Counted from the first letter of the stretch, positions 1 through 10,681 are shown. The stretch: 64,000 nt of DNA from Zopfochytrium polystomum (GCA_025765615.1 JAIVFJ010000008.1:1-64000), one strand, 5' to 3'. Numbers and translations: made by a program. The notes: generated from the sequence alone by a model not told the origin.

Positions 1-121
1 TCCAAGGCATGGTTCCTGTCCAGCTCAGAATCACACTTCTTGCACTTCTGGTGATAGGCCACACGGCCACCCATCCAAGCCACAAGGCATCTCAACCACC
101 TCCTGTTAAACATTGCACCAG
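1..121 (-). mobile_element. 5'-truncated LINE fragment (ORF2 C-terminal piece)
   Basis: Read on the minus strand, this piece encodes a peptide containing SGAMFNRRWLRCL and then HQKCKKC. It aligns with the C-terminal part of the LINE ORF2 next door (SGAAFNRKWLRHL, then HQQCARADC, near 980-1090), so it is a diverged copy of the same LINE family. Its 5' edge is sharp: homology stops exactly where telomere-like repeats begin at base 122. The rest of the copy lies beyond the left window edge. The Cys/His cluster fits the nucleic-acid-binding finger that ends many LINE ORF2 proteins. Confidence 0.75.
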
Positions 122-136
122 AACCCTAACCCTAAC
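122..136. repeat. Interstitial telomere-like repeat (CCCTAA)n
   Basis: AACCCTAACCCTAAC, about two and a half units of the TTAGGG-type repeat. It sits exactly between the 3' end of the long LINE (from 137) and the truncated start of the next LINE copy (1-121). Confidence 0.8.
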
Positions 137-499
137 TTTTCAACGGGATTTATTCGCTCCAACCCCCCCCGAGGGAAAGGGTGAGGAATCTGCAACTTTG
201 AAAGTTAAAAAGTGCATACATATGAAATAGGAGAAACATGTCCAGAGGCAAGAAAGAGGTGCCAAGTAGAGAATCAAAGGGCAAAAGAGAAAAACAAAGG
301 ACAGCAACTATGTCAAAAAGAAAAAGAGGAGCGGATCCATTCAGGTGAGGTGAAATTTAACAACAAGAAAACAAATAGATAACAAATGAGGTTCGAAGGA
401 CTGCACCTGAAACACTGCACAAACTGTCACCCAGTTCCAGCCTCCTCCTCTGAATCAGAGTCCACATGCCCATTGCCGTCCACTGTCCCCTCAACACCC

Positions 500-3400
500 T
501 CAGTTTCCTTCTTCTTCCACTTCTCCCTTGACTCCTGCCACTGTTTGTTCCTGTACTGGATCATAGGTGGTGATGATGACCGACCTTGCAAGCTTGCGCA
601 CCCTGGCTGCTGCCATCCGTTCCTGAATGCTCATACCCTGTCGGTTCACACGACCTGCCTCCACCACGACCTCTGCCTCCTCTGCTGCTGTTGTCTCTGA
701 AGCATCAGTGAAATTTGCAAGTCCTCCACACTCAATGCGCATCTGCATGATCATTCTGGCCAGCTTCATTCCCATCTTCTTTGAGGCAATGCGAGTCTCC
801 TTAGAGATCTTGTCCTCAGCTTTGGCACTGTAGGGGGCCCAAAAGACCAGCGACCTTAGGCCCAAATCCACTGCTGAAATGTTCAAATCCTGTTGCTCTG
901 CAGTGGGAATCAACTCAGGATGCAGCCTCTCCAGCCTGTCCTTAACCCCTGAACACTCCAAAACGTGCCTCCTAGTGCATTTCTCTGCGCAGTCAGCCCT
1001 TGCACACTGTTGGTGAAATGCTACCATCCCAGCCATCCACATCAGCAGGTGTCTGAGCCACTTCCTGTTAAATGCCGCACCAGATCGAATAACTTGGCAT
1101 GGCCCCATGTGTGAAGGCACCTCCAAAGCCTGAGCCACCCCTGTGGGGGAGGATTTCTGCTGGCACCTCACCAGAGCCCGCTTGTGCATGCACAGCATGT
1201 CTGCAGCCTCAATGTTCTTTGTTCTCACCACCGGCAACTCAATGTCATAGGCCTTGGTTGTGGGAACCACAAGTGGCAACTCCACAAAGGAGGGCCGCCT
1301 CACAGAGTCCAGAAAATCCTGAATACCCATATAGTCAAGCGAGAACTTTGTCAAGGACTGTCCCACAGAGGCCCCTGAAGCAATCTTTTCCACCATGTGC
1401 CTGTACATCTGAGCCGTTGTGTTGCGAGCATCCTGAATGTGGTGCAGTCTGAAAAAGTATCTAGCGTTCAGCATCTTGTTCCTGGCTGCCACAGGGACCA
1501 CTCCAAACATCAGATGCAGGGCCTGCCCCTGAGGAGGTCTTCCCCAGTGACAGCGCCTGCCGCAGGCATTTATCCTGCAATTTCTGCGCATCCTTCAGCT
1601 GTGTGTGGGTCAAGGGGCGCAGTGCAAACCCATACTCCATCATTGGTCTCAGGAAACACATGTAAACCCTGTAAGAGCTCACAGGGCCTGAAGCCCCAGC
1701 CATTGAAACCCCGAGCAGCCAAAAAGGCCAGCATCTTTTCTGTTTTCCTCAGTCTCATGGCCAGCGATGCCTCAAAGTCAATACCCCTGCAGGTGCGCAC
1801 AAGACCCAACTGGGTAGTAGACTCCTCCTGGGGAATCTCCACTCCATTCATCTTCAACTTCAAATTCTTCTTGGCTGAAACTGCAACACACTTCTTGGCA
1901 GCAAATGTCATCCCCCGCTTAAGGGACCACTCATGCACCTTGTCTAGCATTCTCTGAAGTACCGTCGCATCCTTGGCAAAAACTGAGGAGTCGTCTGCAA
2001 AGAGCAGCGAGTTGAGCGAAGGTTGCATTAAATGTCAGCATGTGGTCTCTGAAAGACATGGCCAATGTCTGAGGCAAGGAGTTGATGGCAACATTGAACA
2101 GCATGGGTGACAGGACTGTGCCTTGGAGAAATCCTCTTGTCACTTGGATCTGAGCAGACTTGTTCCCAAGTACCAGCAGCTGGCATGCATTGAAATCAAA
2201 CAAAGATCTGAGGATCGGCAGCAGTTGGGTCCTTGTAAAGTCACGACTCTTGTCATTCTTGGCAAACCAGATGGAGTCCCACACCAGACTCCTGTTTGTG
2301 CAGTCATACGCAGCCTTAATGTCCAAATACACCACATGCATCTGGGGGTTCAGCTGCTGAAGCTCATGCAAAGTGTAAGCCTGGTCCATGGTGGACCGCT
2401 TTCTTCTGAAACCTCCCTGCGCCCTGTGGATCATGCCTTCAACCACACGCTCAACCTGGGGTGCAATCACTCGCTCAAACACCAGTCGCATCCTAGAGCA
2501 CAAGGAGATGGGTCTGTAGTTTGCAACATCGCTGTTGAGCCCCTTGTTCTTGTAGACCAAGGCCACATTGGCCACGGACCACAGAGAAGGAACCACATGA
2601 AGAGAGGCCACAAGCTGAAAGAATCTGTGCAGGACTGCAGCAACCAAGTGCGGGGCAATTGAGACCAACTCCCCAAAGAGCATGTCTTCTCCAGGGGCTT
2701 TGCCCCTAGGGGCAACCTTGCAGGCTTCTTCAACATGAACCTTCTTAATCCAGGAGACTTCAGACTGCTTCAGAGGGGCTTTGCTCACAGTAACCGCTGA
2801 TTCTTCCAGAGCCACGGCGTCAGGGACATCAGTTCCAGTTGGCTCATGGCCTATGGTTGTGCGGAAATGGTCTTCGTAATGGCCCATCTTCTGGGGGTCA
2901 AGGGCACACTGGCTCCTATCTGAACGAGCCTTCTGACACTTGATGCGCTTAGCCTCACCAGCAAAGTCACGCACAGCAGAGTCCTGGACAGCTGAATATA
3001 CACGCTTCCTGTACCGCTTGATGGCAATCTTCACAATCTTATTCCACTGACGAAACTGAGTCCAGGCCATCTTCTGCCCCACAGGATCATCATCTGGGTG
3101 AGCCTCAGCAGCCCTCCGCGCCTCCACGCGACGGCGCTTTAGCTCCTCCAGATGCTTCTCCCGGACCTCTGGTCCTCCAGATCCACCCCTAAAGCGAACT
3201 TTCCCAGCCACCTTAACAGCATTGTCCATGAGCCACTTCACAACAGAGTTTGAAACATCATCCACACAGGCCAAGCGCCTTTCAAAAGTCCAGAGCTCTC
3301 CAGCCTCAGCAGCAGCTTCAACTTCTTTCCAAACTGAATGAATCTGGGCTCTGATGGGTTTCCTGGTCTTCTCAAGGCAGCTAGCATACTTGGTCTGTCT

Positions 3401-4213
3401 CATCATGAGCCGACGAACATTCAGGCGCTCAAACGGGGGCTTGGTGGTCAGATCCCCATTGAAGGTGAAAGTCAACAGCCTGTGATCTGAGAATCCAACA
3501 TACTCTGAAGGGTCATCATGGACAACCAGGTTCTGAACAAAGGAAAGAGCATGCTGGTTGACAAACAGAAGATCAGTGACCCCCCGTCCACCAGGTCCAC
3601 CAGCCCGTCCCTCTGTCATTGTGGTCCACTGGCCACGAACCGGCGCAACCCTCCTCCACTGGGAAGGAGGTCGCAGCCAGTCCTGCAGCCAGCAAACACG
3701 CTCAGCAGGGGCAGAAGTGCGGCATCCATATTCACGCATCCAAATGTTGAAGTCTCCAATGATCAGAAATGGTGCTGCAGGCAAAAGAGTGCTAACTTGA
3801 CTAACTTGATCTTGGAATTCCTGCAGAGCCTCCAGAGGTGCGCTTGGCGCAAAATACGTCAATCCAACAATCAGCTCCGACATCTTCACAATTATCCATT
3901 CTCCCTTGGGGGACCTGTGCAGGGTCTGCACCACCAGGTGGGCATCACTGTCCAGGTCCCCGCTCACCACAACAGCCACTCCTTTCTTTGCCCTTGTTCC
4001 AACATTCCGCCCAGGTTGATAAGGAGGGGGCACCCCCCTTGCCTCAGCAACAACACCCTGAACTGCACTCATACTGTCAGAACTCCACATTCCAATATCT
4101 GAAAACAACATATAGTCTACTTGAAAATCTGAAAAAATTCCTTGAACTTGATCTGAATGTCCAGCTAAGGATCCATGGGCATTCAAAAATCCAAATCTCA
4201 ATGACTTGCTCAT
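500..4213 (-). pseudogene. LINE ORF2: AP endonuclease-reverse transcriptase, frameshifted
   Basis: The first 760 codons (4213 to about 2030) encode an exonuclease/endonuclease/phosphatase domain (LNAHG near residue 10, IGDFNIW near 150, FSDHRLL near 245) and the start of the reverse transcriptase (NYRPISL, FRRKRSTMDQA, YLDIKAAYD, GFLQGTVLSPMLFN). The catalytic LLFADDSSVFA box follows in a different frame (from about 2028), as do a thumb-like part (from about 1690) and the C-terminal part (from about 1540 to 500). At least three indels therefore separate the pieces. The last part carries a CX4CX3CX3HX3C cluster near 960-1010. All core motifs remain recognisable, so decay seems fairly recent. 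Confidence 0.85.
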
Positions 4214-5421
4214 GTTTCCATGGCATTGGCATCGCCTGCACGCACAGCAGTGGGTTCAGTCTCAGTTTCCCTCCCCTTCCCCTTCACACCAGAAGGTGCA
4301 GATGGGTACAGAGAGAGATCCTTCAACTTCCCCCTCAAGAGTGTCTCCAACTTCTTTGGCACAGATGCATAGATAGACTTGGCAACATTTGGTGGTGGTC
4401 TGAAGAATGGATGGTTCAAGATCCCAGCAACCCGGCGGATGTACGCCTGCACAGCTGCTTCCCTAGCTTCAGGAGAATCCTTCAACTTCGAGGGCATCCA
4501 GGGCTCACAATCAGTGTCCACAGCAATCTCAGCATCAGCACAAGCCTTGATGAACTTCTCCTTGTCTCCCTCATACACCCAGCATTCCATCAGAGCAGCA
4601 TATTGGCCAATGACTGAAATTTCTGGTACTCTAGGGAAGCCCTTCTCAGGTCTGAACACAAGTCTCATGCTGTGGCGGGGGTTAGCCCGACCCACATCTG
4701 AAAGGTTAGGTCGGATGTACACTGGAACAAACTTAGCATCCGGCAACGATGATTCAGGTTGGACGTAACCTGGGACGGAGCGCCGGGCTGCAACAGCTGA
4801 GGGGCGTGGTCGCAAGACCTGAGCAATCTTGTCTTCAACAGAGGCATTGGGGTCGGCAGCGACAAAGATGCCTTTCACAAACGGGCTGGGGTGAATAGGC
4901 TTAGGACCATTGAGCGCAACAGTTGCAGCGAAACTTAGCGGGTGCACATTCTGCTTCGAGCGGGGCAAGCTTGGCCAGCCTCCTCCAGGTGTCGGTGGGC
5001 GCTCCGAGGCGCGGGACGGGGGTCGGCGCACCCCTACCCCCTTCCCGCGTGGCAGGCGCTCTCTTTCCCCCGCTTCCCAATTCCAGTCATTGTCGTCGTC
5101 AACACGGGCCAGAGGCTTCCTTTGGTTCACAGCGCCGCCGGCGCCAGGGGTGGTGCCGCCACCACCCCTGTCGCTGTCACTGCCGTCCCTGGCGTCGTCG
5201 TCTGCACCGTCAGCACTGTCTCGTCCAGCACAGTCACTCCGAAGCAGTAGGATTTCCGACTCCAACTCGCGGATGCGTTCGTCTTTCTCCTTAATTGTAG
5301 CGTTGAGGCGGTCGATATGGCCTTTAAGGCGATCAATCTCAGCGACACTGTAGTCGTGCTTGTCGCCGTGCAATTTAAGCAGTGCATTTGTTCGTTCCAT
5401 GAAGTCGGAGATCTCTTCCAT
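4210..5421 (-). CDS. LINE ORF1 protein (coiled-coil, gag-like)
   Basis: 403 residues from an ATG at 5421. Residues 1-60 form a heptad-rich coiled coil (MEEISDFMERTNALLKLH onward, rich in Leu, Glu, Lys and Asp), typical of LINE ORF1 proteins that trimerise and bind RNA. A Gly/Asp/Arg-rich linker follows, then a folded-looking C-terminal half. Its stop overlaps the ORF2 start as ATGA (4213-4210), an arrangement used for termination-reinitiation in some non-LTR elements. No RNA-recognition domain was identified with confidence. This frame is intact although ORF2 is broken. Confidence 0.6.
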   Translation of the reverse strand: MEEISDFMERTNALLKLHGDKHDYSVAEIDRLKGHIDRLNATIKEKDERIRELESEILLLRSDCAGRDSADGADDDARDGSDSDRGGGGTTPGAGGAVNQRKPLARVDDDNDWNWEAGERERLPRGKGVGVRRPPSRASERPPTPGGGWPSLPRSKQNVHPLSFAATVALNGPKPIHPSPFVKGIFVAADPNASVEDKIAQVLRPRPSAVAARRSVPGYVQPESSLPDAKFVPVYIRPNLSDVGRANPRHSMRLVFRPEKGFPRVPEISVIGQYAALMECWVYEGDKEKFIKACADAEIAVDTDCEPWMPSKLKDSPEAREAAVQAYIRRVAGILNHPFFRPPPNVAKSIYASVPKKLETLLRGKLKDLSLYPSAPSGVKGKGRETETEPTAVRAGDANAMET

Positions 5422-5436
5422 AGTTGGAGGGGGCCG

Positions 5437-6126
5437 TCAGGGTGGCTGATCAGGGAACATCGTTTGCGAGAAGGTCAGCTGGGTGGGTTGTGACATCTCG
5501 AGTTGGTGGGATGTTGGGCTCAGCGGAGCCGGGCGGGTTGGGGAGTGGCTTAGAGATGGAGAACGGGAGAGGGATCGCGGAGACACAGATCGATCTGAAT
5601 GGGCGTCGCTCGACGCCCGGCCTCGCTTCAAGGGAGTTGCCTCGGCGGAGGGCGGTGTGTGTTTCTTCTGATTGGTTGGGATAGGCCGAACAGGTGTGAA
5701 GTAGGCGGAGGATTGGATCGCTGCAGCCGTGGAGTTGGCGTGAACCTGGCATAGGGCTCCGTCGAGGAGCGAGTGGTCGCTGGGGCTTACACGGGCGAGT
5801 GCGGCGTGGAATCGCTGAGACACTGGGTGGGGACAACGCAAGCACTGAATTGAGAGTCGTTGGATGCTTGAGATGGAGTTTGCTCGACCGGCGAGGCCTT
5901 TGGAGACGAGTGGTCGGCGGCAGCGATCGCAGGTGATTCGTTTCTGGTAGTGCTTGAATAGTGATCGCTCGAGAGCGTGGAACTCCTGCGCGGAGCGGAC
6001 CGCGAAATGCCGGCGTGGAAACTCGCGGACAGGGGCAGGTGCTGCTGCGGGCGGAGCGGACGGGGGGGCTGAGCCAGTAGTGGGCCTGAAGGTGAGGGTT
6101 GTTTGTTTCTTAGGGGGATTCGACAC
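5437..6126 (-). pseudogene. LINE ORF1 upstream part (no ATG, ends at TGA)
   Basis: An open frame of about 230 codons in the 5' part of the LINE. It holds a CxxC...CxxC cluster (ITCDRCRRPL about 60 residues in, then QCLRCPHP) and a Ser/Pro/Arg-rich tail. No ATG precedes it: the frame opens just after a TAG lying inside the telomere-like unit at 6218-6228. It ends at TGA (5437-5439), only five codons before the ATG of the next frame at 5421. Both segments share one reading frame, so they could once have been a single ORF1 split by a nonsense change, or be read through. It could also be a separate small protein with an unusual start. Confidence 0.45.
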
Positions 6127-6217
6127 GCTGATGGTGTCTTCGACCTCGACTTCCGCTTGCGAAGGCGCCCTCGACCTTGTCTTCCAACAAAGTTGGGAAC
6201 GTAACGAAAGAAAAAGT

Positions 6218-6228
6218 CCCCTAACCCT
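6218..6228. repeat. Second telomere-like unit at LINE 5' end
   Basis: CCCCTAACCCT, equal to the unit at 122-136 at the opposite end of the LINE. It may be one half of a target duplication in telomeric DNA, or chance. Confidence 0.5.
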
Positions 6229-6840
6229 GGGAAGCAGTGCGTTTCAGCATGTCCTTGGCGTCGTCGTCAGTGGTGGTAGGGGCGTTGGGTTGGCTCGGAT
6301 ATGGTATGGACCTGCTGTCGCTGCTGGTGTTTGGCAAGTGGGATCTTGCAGCGGTGATTGAGGGTGCGATGGGGAGGCTACAATGTTGGGCTTACCGCAT
6401 CAGCAGCAGCAAGAGGTTTTTGTTGGGTCGCGGCTTCTTCGGCGACGAAGGGCGCTGTGCAGGCGTCAAAGAAGCGGTTCGAACCACTGAAGACCTCCAC
6501 GCGCAGGTGTGTCCTCCGTGAGCGCTGCCACCGAAAACGCCTGCACTGACAGCGACGATGCTGCAGCGGGCGCCTGTGTTGTGCGGGAGTGAGACGACCT
6601 GCACAGTGATCAGAGATGAAGAATCACTGGGCATGTGGGCAAAACAAATTTAAGGAGAATCGGAGAAAAGGAAAAGAGAGGAAAAGGTGAAGGACACAGA
6701 CAGGACAAGGCGAGGACATAGCGTTCTTGTTCACAACAGCCTGTTGCGGTCGCGCCAGCACGCCAGCCCAAAGTCCGCCACCACAGTTGTCTTGCCGACC
6801 CTAGGACGGTAGCGGAGGCAGCAGGGAATTTACTTTTTTG
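6229..6840. other. Intergenic or LINE 5' flank
   Basis: GC-rich sequence with only short open frames and no domain I recognise. It could be the 5' leader of a longer LINE or unrelated flank. Confidence 0.4.
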
Positions 6841-6854
6841 GCCTCAGGTAAAAC

Positions 6855-7130
6855 TATAACAAAACGAAAAAATTGACAAAAAATCAATTACTCTGTGGGG
6901 ACACTGTGGTGAAGAATAACACCGTATCAAAATGAAAAAATTGACAAAAAATATCAATTGCAACTCTGTGGGAACGCTGTTGGGGGCACTCTGTGTGGGA
7001 CACTGTGGGAACGCTGTGCAGCTTCAACGCTCTCTGTGGGACGCAGTGTGGACATAGTTTTTTTTTTTGCCCTCACATAAGACCATAACAAAATGAAAAA
7101 ATTGACAAAAAAATCAATTTCCATAATTGG
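6855..7130. repeat. Three dispersed copies of a hairpin-forming AT motif
   Basis: The motif GAAAAAATTGACAAAAAATC followed by AATT occurs near 6870, 6935 and 7095, each time followed within about 25 bases by CTCTGTGGG. The core AATTGA-(N7)-TCAATT can form a 6-bp stem. Between the copies are repeats of TCTGTGGGA(C/A)GC. Function unknown. Confidence 0.5.
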
Positions 7131-7539
7131 CAGACTCTGTGGGACGCAGTTGGGCTTCGTTTGCACTGATTGTGGGCCAGATGGATATGTCTAGGAATCG
7201 CTACAAGTTTCCTGCTTTTCAAACACAAAGCTTTAGATGTTTCAAAATTTTCTGAAAACTTTAGTATGTGTTTTCCTTTGTCATTGCATTCCCAAATAAT
7301 ACTTAGCACCTCATCGACCCTTTCGTATGGAATATCTTTCCTTCGAGTGTATGGTAAACATAAATCTTCTTTGTGTTTATAATAAACATAGATGATGCCT
7401 AAGAAAACCTGAAAAGGATGTCCTTGAAATTGTGTTTGCGTCTTTTTGTCATTGTAATGTACAAGATCTATAGTCGGGTTTGTTTTTCTTTTTATACATT
7501 TAATTCACTACTACTTCACTACAAAAAAATAAAACGAAC

Positions 7540-7700
7540 ATATATTACAATCAGCACTACTTAGAAAACATGAAAAACGCACTAACAAAATGACAACCAG
7601 CACTACTTAGAAAAATGAAACAACGTACAAGAAATGGTAATCAGCAATACTTAGAAAAGTGCAACGATAATCGGCACTACTTAAACACTACGACGAAAAC
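7540..7700. repeat. Tandem repeat, about 30-45 bp units
   Basis: Four degenerate units each containing CAGCACTACTTAGAAAA, starting near 7550, 7597, 7640 and 7672, in the 3' flank of the AT-rich gene below. Confidence 0.55.
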
Positions 7701-8580
7701 GATTGTAAGCACGAAAACAAAAAACACTACTTAGAAAATGAAAGAACGTACTAACAAAGTTACCAAAATGACAACAAAAGAAACAATAAACGTGGACTAA
7801 CAATAGAAATCTTGTCTCGAAAGGAGTATTTTCCAACATATTTTCAATGATAATAGCTCTCTTGATAAGATACGACGAATAAACTTTGGTTCTGGACAAA
7901 ATAGGTTTTCGATAAAGTAAACGCTTACAAGTTCTGGCTGTCCAAATTTTATGATCGTTGATGAGTATATTGTTTCGTTTGTATTCGAGAACATGCTTAT
8001 CGACATCAACTTCAAGTATTGAGTTGCACCAAGACAAAATATAATATTGAATCATTTTTGAATAGCACTTGTTTCTCCAAACGTATTTCAAAGTTGCAAG
8101 TTGTTTTTCTTGAATTGGCGCATCACATAAATCAACAAGCACCAAGATAGTTTCGAGATCAAAGAGAATCTTGTCATCTGGATATAGTCTTGAAATGACG
8201 TGCAAAAGAATTTGAGTAGTCTTTGCTTTGTTTGAGTCGTATTTAGTAGCTGGTAAGACGACTTCAACATCAACAGGAGACACAGTAGAAAGGTCGACGA
8301 CGGGGTCTTGAAAAACGAAGGCATCAGGAAACAGGGTAGAGAGATCTTCGTCCATGAAAGAAAGATTGTTGAAAGAAACGTAAGGGTCGTTGTTCATGTA
8401 GGTGGACTTGGTAGCGGTAGAGAAATTGTCCATGAAAGCGAGGTTGTCGGTGAGAAAAACGTCCCTGGACTTGATTGCAGTAGATCGTCCATGAAAGAAG
8501 GGTCGTCATTCATGAGAAAAACGTCGGCGGACTTGCTTTCGGTAGAGAAGTTGTCTTGCCTTTCGAGCAACTGCATGAAT
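7681..8580 (-). pseudogene. Unrecognised AT-rich gene with Asp/Ser-rich N-terminal repeats
   Basis: A 250-codon frame (8433-7681) that I do not recognise. The N-terminal part repeats a short unit (for example SKSADVFLMNDDPSFMDDL upstream, then TKSTYMNNDPYVSFNNLSF), and the upstream unit lies in a shifted frame, so either an intron or a frameshift separates them. The middle is helical (ILLHVISRLYPDDKILFDLE; IQEKQLATLKYVWRNK). The last about 50 residues turn hydrophobic and Phe-rich and may be non-native. A decayed second copy lies at about 13.7-14.7 kb, so this is a multi-copy family. Its AT content contrasts with the GC-rich host genes. A mobile or foreign origin is possible but unproven. Confidence 0.4.
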
Positions 8581-8879
8581 GAAAAATCAAAGTATTCTGA
8601 TTGTAAATTAGTAAATATAACAAAAGAAAAAAGATGTACCTTCGAATTCCATCTTGCATGAAATCAGAGTATTGTACATGCTGTATTAATGTATTCCCAG
8701 CTACGTTGTGAAAAACATAGAAAAGAATAAAAAGGGACCAAGCATGTCATCGTGTGACACTCGGAAATGAAAATGAAAAAAAATTTTTTTTTGACAAACA
8801 TGTTGGAACTGGGTCACGTGACCTTGAATCAAGCATGGCATTGACAGAATTTGAGGCAACCCCCCACACAGCCATTCAG

Positions 8880-9160
8880 CATGTCGTGTCATGTGACCTG
8901 CCGTTTGCACCAATTAAATTCAAGGAGTCAATCAATGCGACAGAAGCAGGCTCAGTAGCATTGACAGCTTCAATTCCGAAAGCTCCAATCAAATTCAAGG
9001 AGCCTTTTGCATGAATTAAATTCGCAGACTCAGTTTCAGCGTCCATGTCATGTGACCCGTATTCACCAATGAAATTAAAGGACCCAGTGGCACGGTTCCC
9101 TGCTATTCCGAAAGCTAAACATGACCTGCAGTTTGCACCAATTAAATTCACAGACCCGGC
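8880..9160. repeat. Degenerate tandem coding repeat (APIKFKE unit)
   Basis: Units containing TTTGCACCAATTAAATTCA recur near 8907 and 9132, with weaker copies near 8975 and 9055. In plus frames they read as variants of FAPIKF(K/T)(E/D)(S/P). Unit order is imperfect and frames shift between copies. Confidence 0.5.
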
Positions 9161-9828
9161 GGCATGGCTCCTGACAATTCTGCATGACCCAACGGTTTTC
9201 GCGGACCCAGCTGTCCTTTTTCAAGAATTGTTCCAAGCACTGCAGTTCACGCCCAATCACATCTTCCGTGGTATTACTGGTGCTGGTGGTGTTACTTTTA
9301 CTGATGATAGTGCTGGCGAACTTGACCATATTCATGTTGAAGAAATTAATGCCAACAATGAAATTGTATGTTGCAAGTGTGGATTGGTTGCACAGAGAAA
9401 TGGAGAGACGACCGAACGAGTACTCAAATGGAAGCCGCTCGTGTTCATCGAAACATTATATATATAGCTTCAAACTATTTGATAAACGCCTCACTGGAAC
9501 AAACAAAGTGACTGACACAAATGTTTTCGAATACTTGGTTCCTCACTTATTGGCCGCGCACAACAAGAAATTAGTTGTGAAAGTGTTTATTCTCATTAAA
9601 AAAACCAAGTATTCGACCATGTGTCTGTATTCTTTAGTGCGACAAATGTTTGCAAATTCGCACTGTTTGCCTAGTCAAATCGATAGTTGTGTTTACAATT
9701 CAGTGAGAAACGATATTCATAGTCTCCACTTGCACAAACGAGAAATCATTTCTATTGTCGATTCTTCGTGTTCATCTTTGAGTAATATTCTTGTTTTTTC
9801 AAAGAAGAATGGATTTGTATTACAATGA
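9045..9828 (+). pseudogene. Unrecognised gene remnant with a half zinc-ribbon
   Basis: Two overlapping plus frames (9045-9467 and 9184-9828) appear to be parts of one gene. The first ends with NNEIVCCKCGLVAQRNGE, which resembles the second half of a TFIIB-type zinc ribbon (CxxCGLV); the matching first CxxC pair is not visible. The second frame continues with a helical, Leu/Lys-rich part (VFEYLVPHLLAAHNKKLVVK). The frame change near 9460 could be an intron or a frameshift. AT-rich like its neighbour. A transcription-factor-B relation is only a hint from one motif. Confidence 0.3.
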
Positions 9829-10103
9829 CTATTCTTCTCCTTGGGAAACTTCTTTTTTTGAAAATTTAGTTGAAGTTTCTTTTCGCATTTGAAGTAAATT
9901 GAAATTGAATTGAATAATAGTAAGTGGATCATGATAAGTTTACCAAATGAATTGATTTACTTCATGTTTCAATATTTTGAAATAGATACAATACTTGAAT
10001 TTGAAAAAGCAATGAAATAAAGTACAGTAGAAACAAAGTTTTCGTACCAAAATTAAAAAGTATTCCCAAGAGCTTTGAAGACAAAGGATACTACGATAAA
10101 AGT

Positions 10104-10238
10104 TTAATCAAAATAGCGAATCAAAGATACATTTTGTTCTTCAGTCAGTTTTGGTCTGCCAGCTCTTGATTGTTTTGGACCCATTCTGTGTAGCAGGTCT
10201 GATTTTCCTTTTTCTTTTGTTTTTTTGGCTTTCACCAT
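10104..10238 (-). CDS. Possible small basic protein with AT-hook-like motif
   Basis: 44 residues from an ATG at 10238. The N-terminus is Lys-rich (MVKAKKTKEKGK), followed by SRAGRPKLTEEQ, which contains the GRP core of an AT-hook and resembles the start of some transposase DNA-binding regions. It may equally be an exon or a fragment. No supporting context. Confidence 0.2.
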   Translation of the reverse strand: MVKAKKTKEKGKSDLLHRMGPKQSRAGRPKLTEEQNVSLIRYFD

Positions 10239-10681
10239 GATTCCAATGAGGAAAAGTGACAGAACAAAAAAAAAAAAAAAACAAAAATATACTGCACACA
10301 CTCACATGCACGGATATTAGCCAGCAGCAGCAGCAGCAGCCTGTGATTCAGGGACGGCAGGCTGTTTTGGGACCTGACAGTGGTAGTGGCAGCTGCAGAC
10401 GACGACTGCTTGCTGTTGTTGTAATTTTCCTTTTTTTCTACTCTTTTTTTGCATTTTTTTCTATTTTGTCTACTTTTTTTTGTCCTTTACTGTTTTCTAA
10501 ACGTTTCTGACAAAACCCCTAAGTGATTTAATAATTGGTTCCTCTAATTCACTAATCAAAAAAAGGACCCTGGGGGATTCACGTGTAGAATTAAATCCTC
10601 CCCCGCTGTGAGGGCTCGGAATCATTTCAACGTCTCTTTGTTTGTTATATCTCTCATTCAAATCAAACCCCCCTTTACCAT
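10239..10681. other. Intergenic, AT-rich
   Basis: Homopolymer A/T runs and a short (CAG)n run near 10322. No gene seen. Confidence 0.5.

Larger units (their letters stand above)
137..6217 (-). mobile_element. Non-LTR retrotransposon (LINE, AP-endonuclease type), degenerate
   Basis: A LINE on the minus strand. In transcription order it has an ORF1 region (about 6216-4210), an ORF2 with AP endonuclease, reverse transcriptase and a C-terminal Cys/His finger (4213 to about 500), and a 3' untranslated region (about 499-137). It has no poly(A) tail; its 3' end runs straight into telomere-like repeats. Its 5' side meets another CCCTAACCCT at 6218-6228. ORF2 is broken by several frameshifts and ORF1a lacks an ATG, so this copy is probably inactive. 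Family assignment rests on domain order and motifs (GDFN, SDHR, FADD). The exact clade was not determined. Confidence 0.85.
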
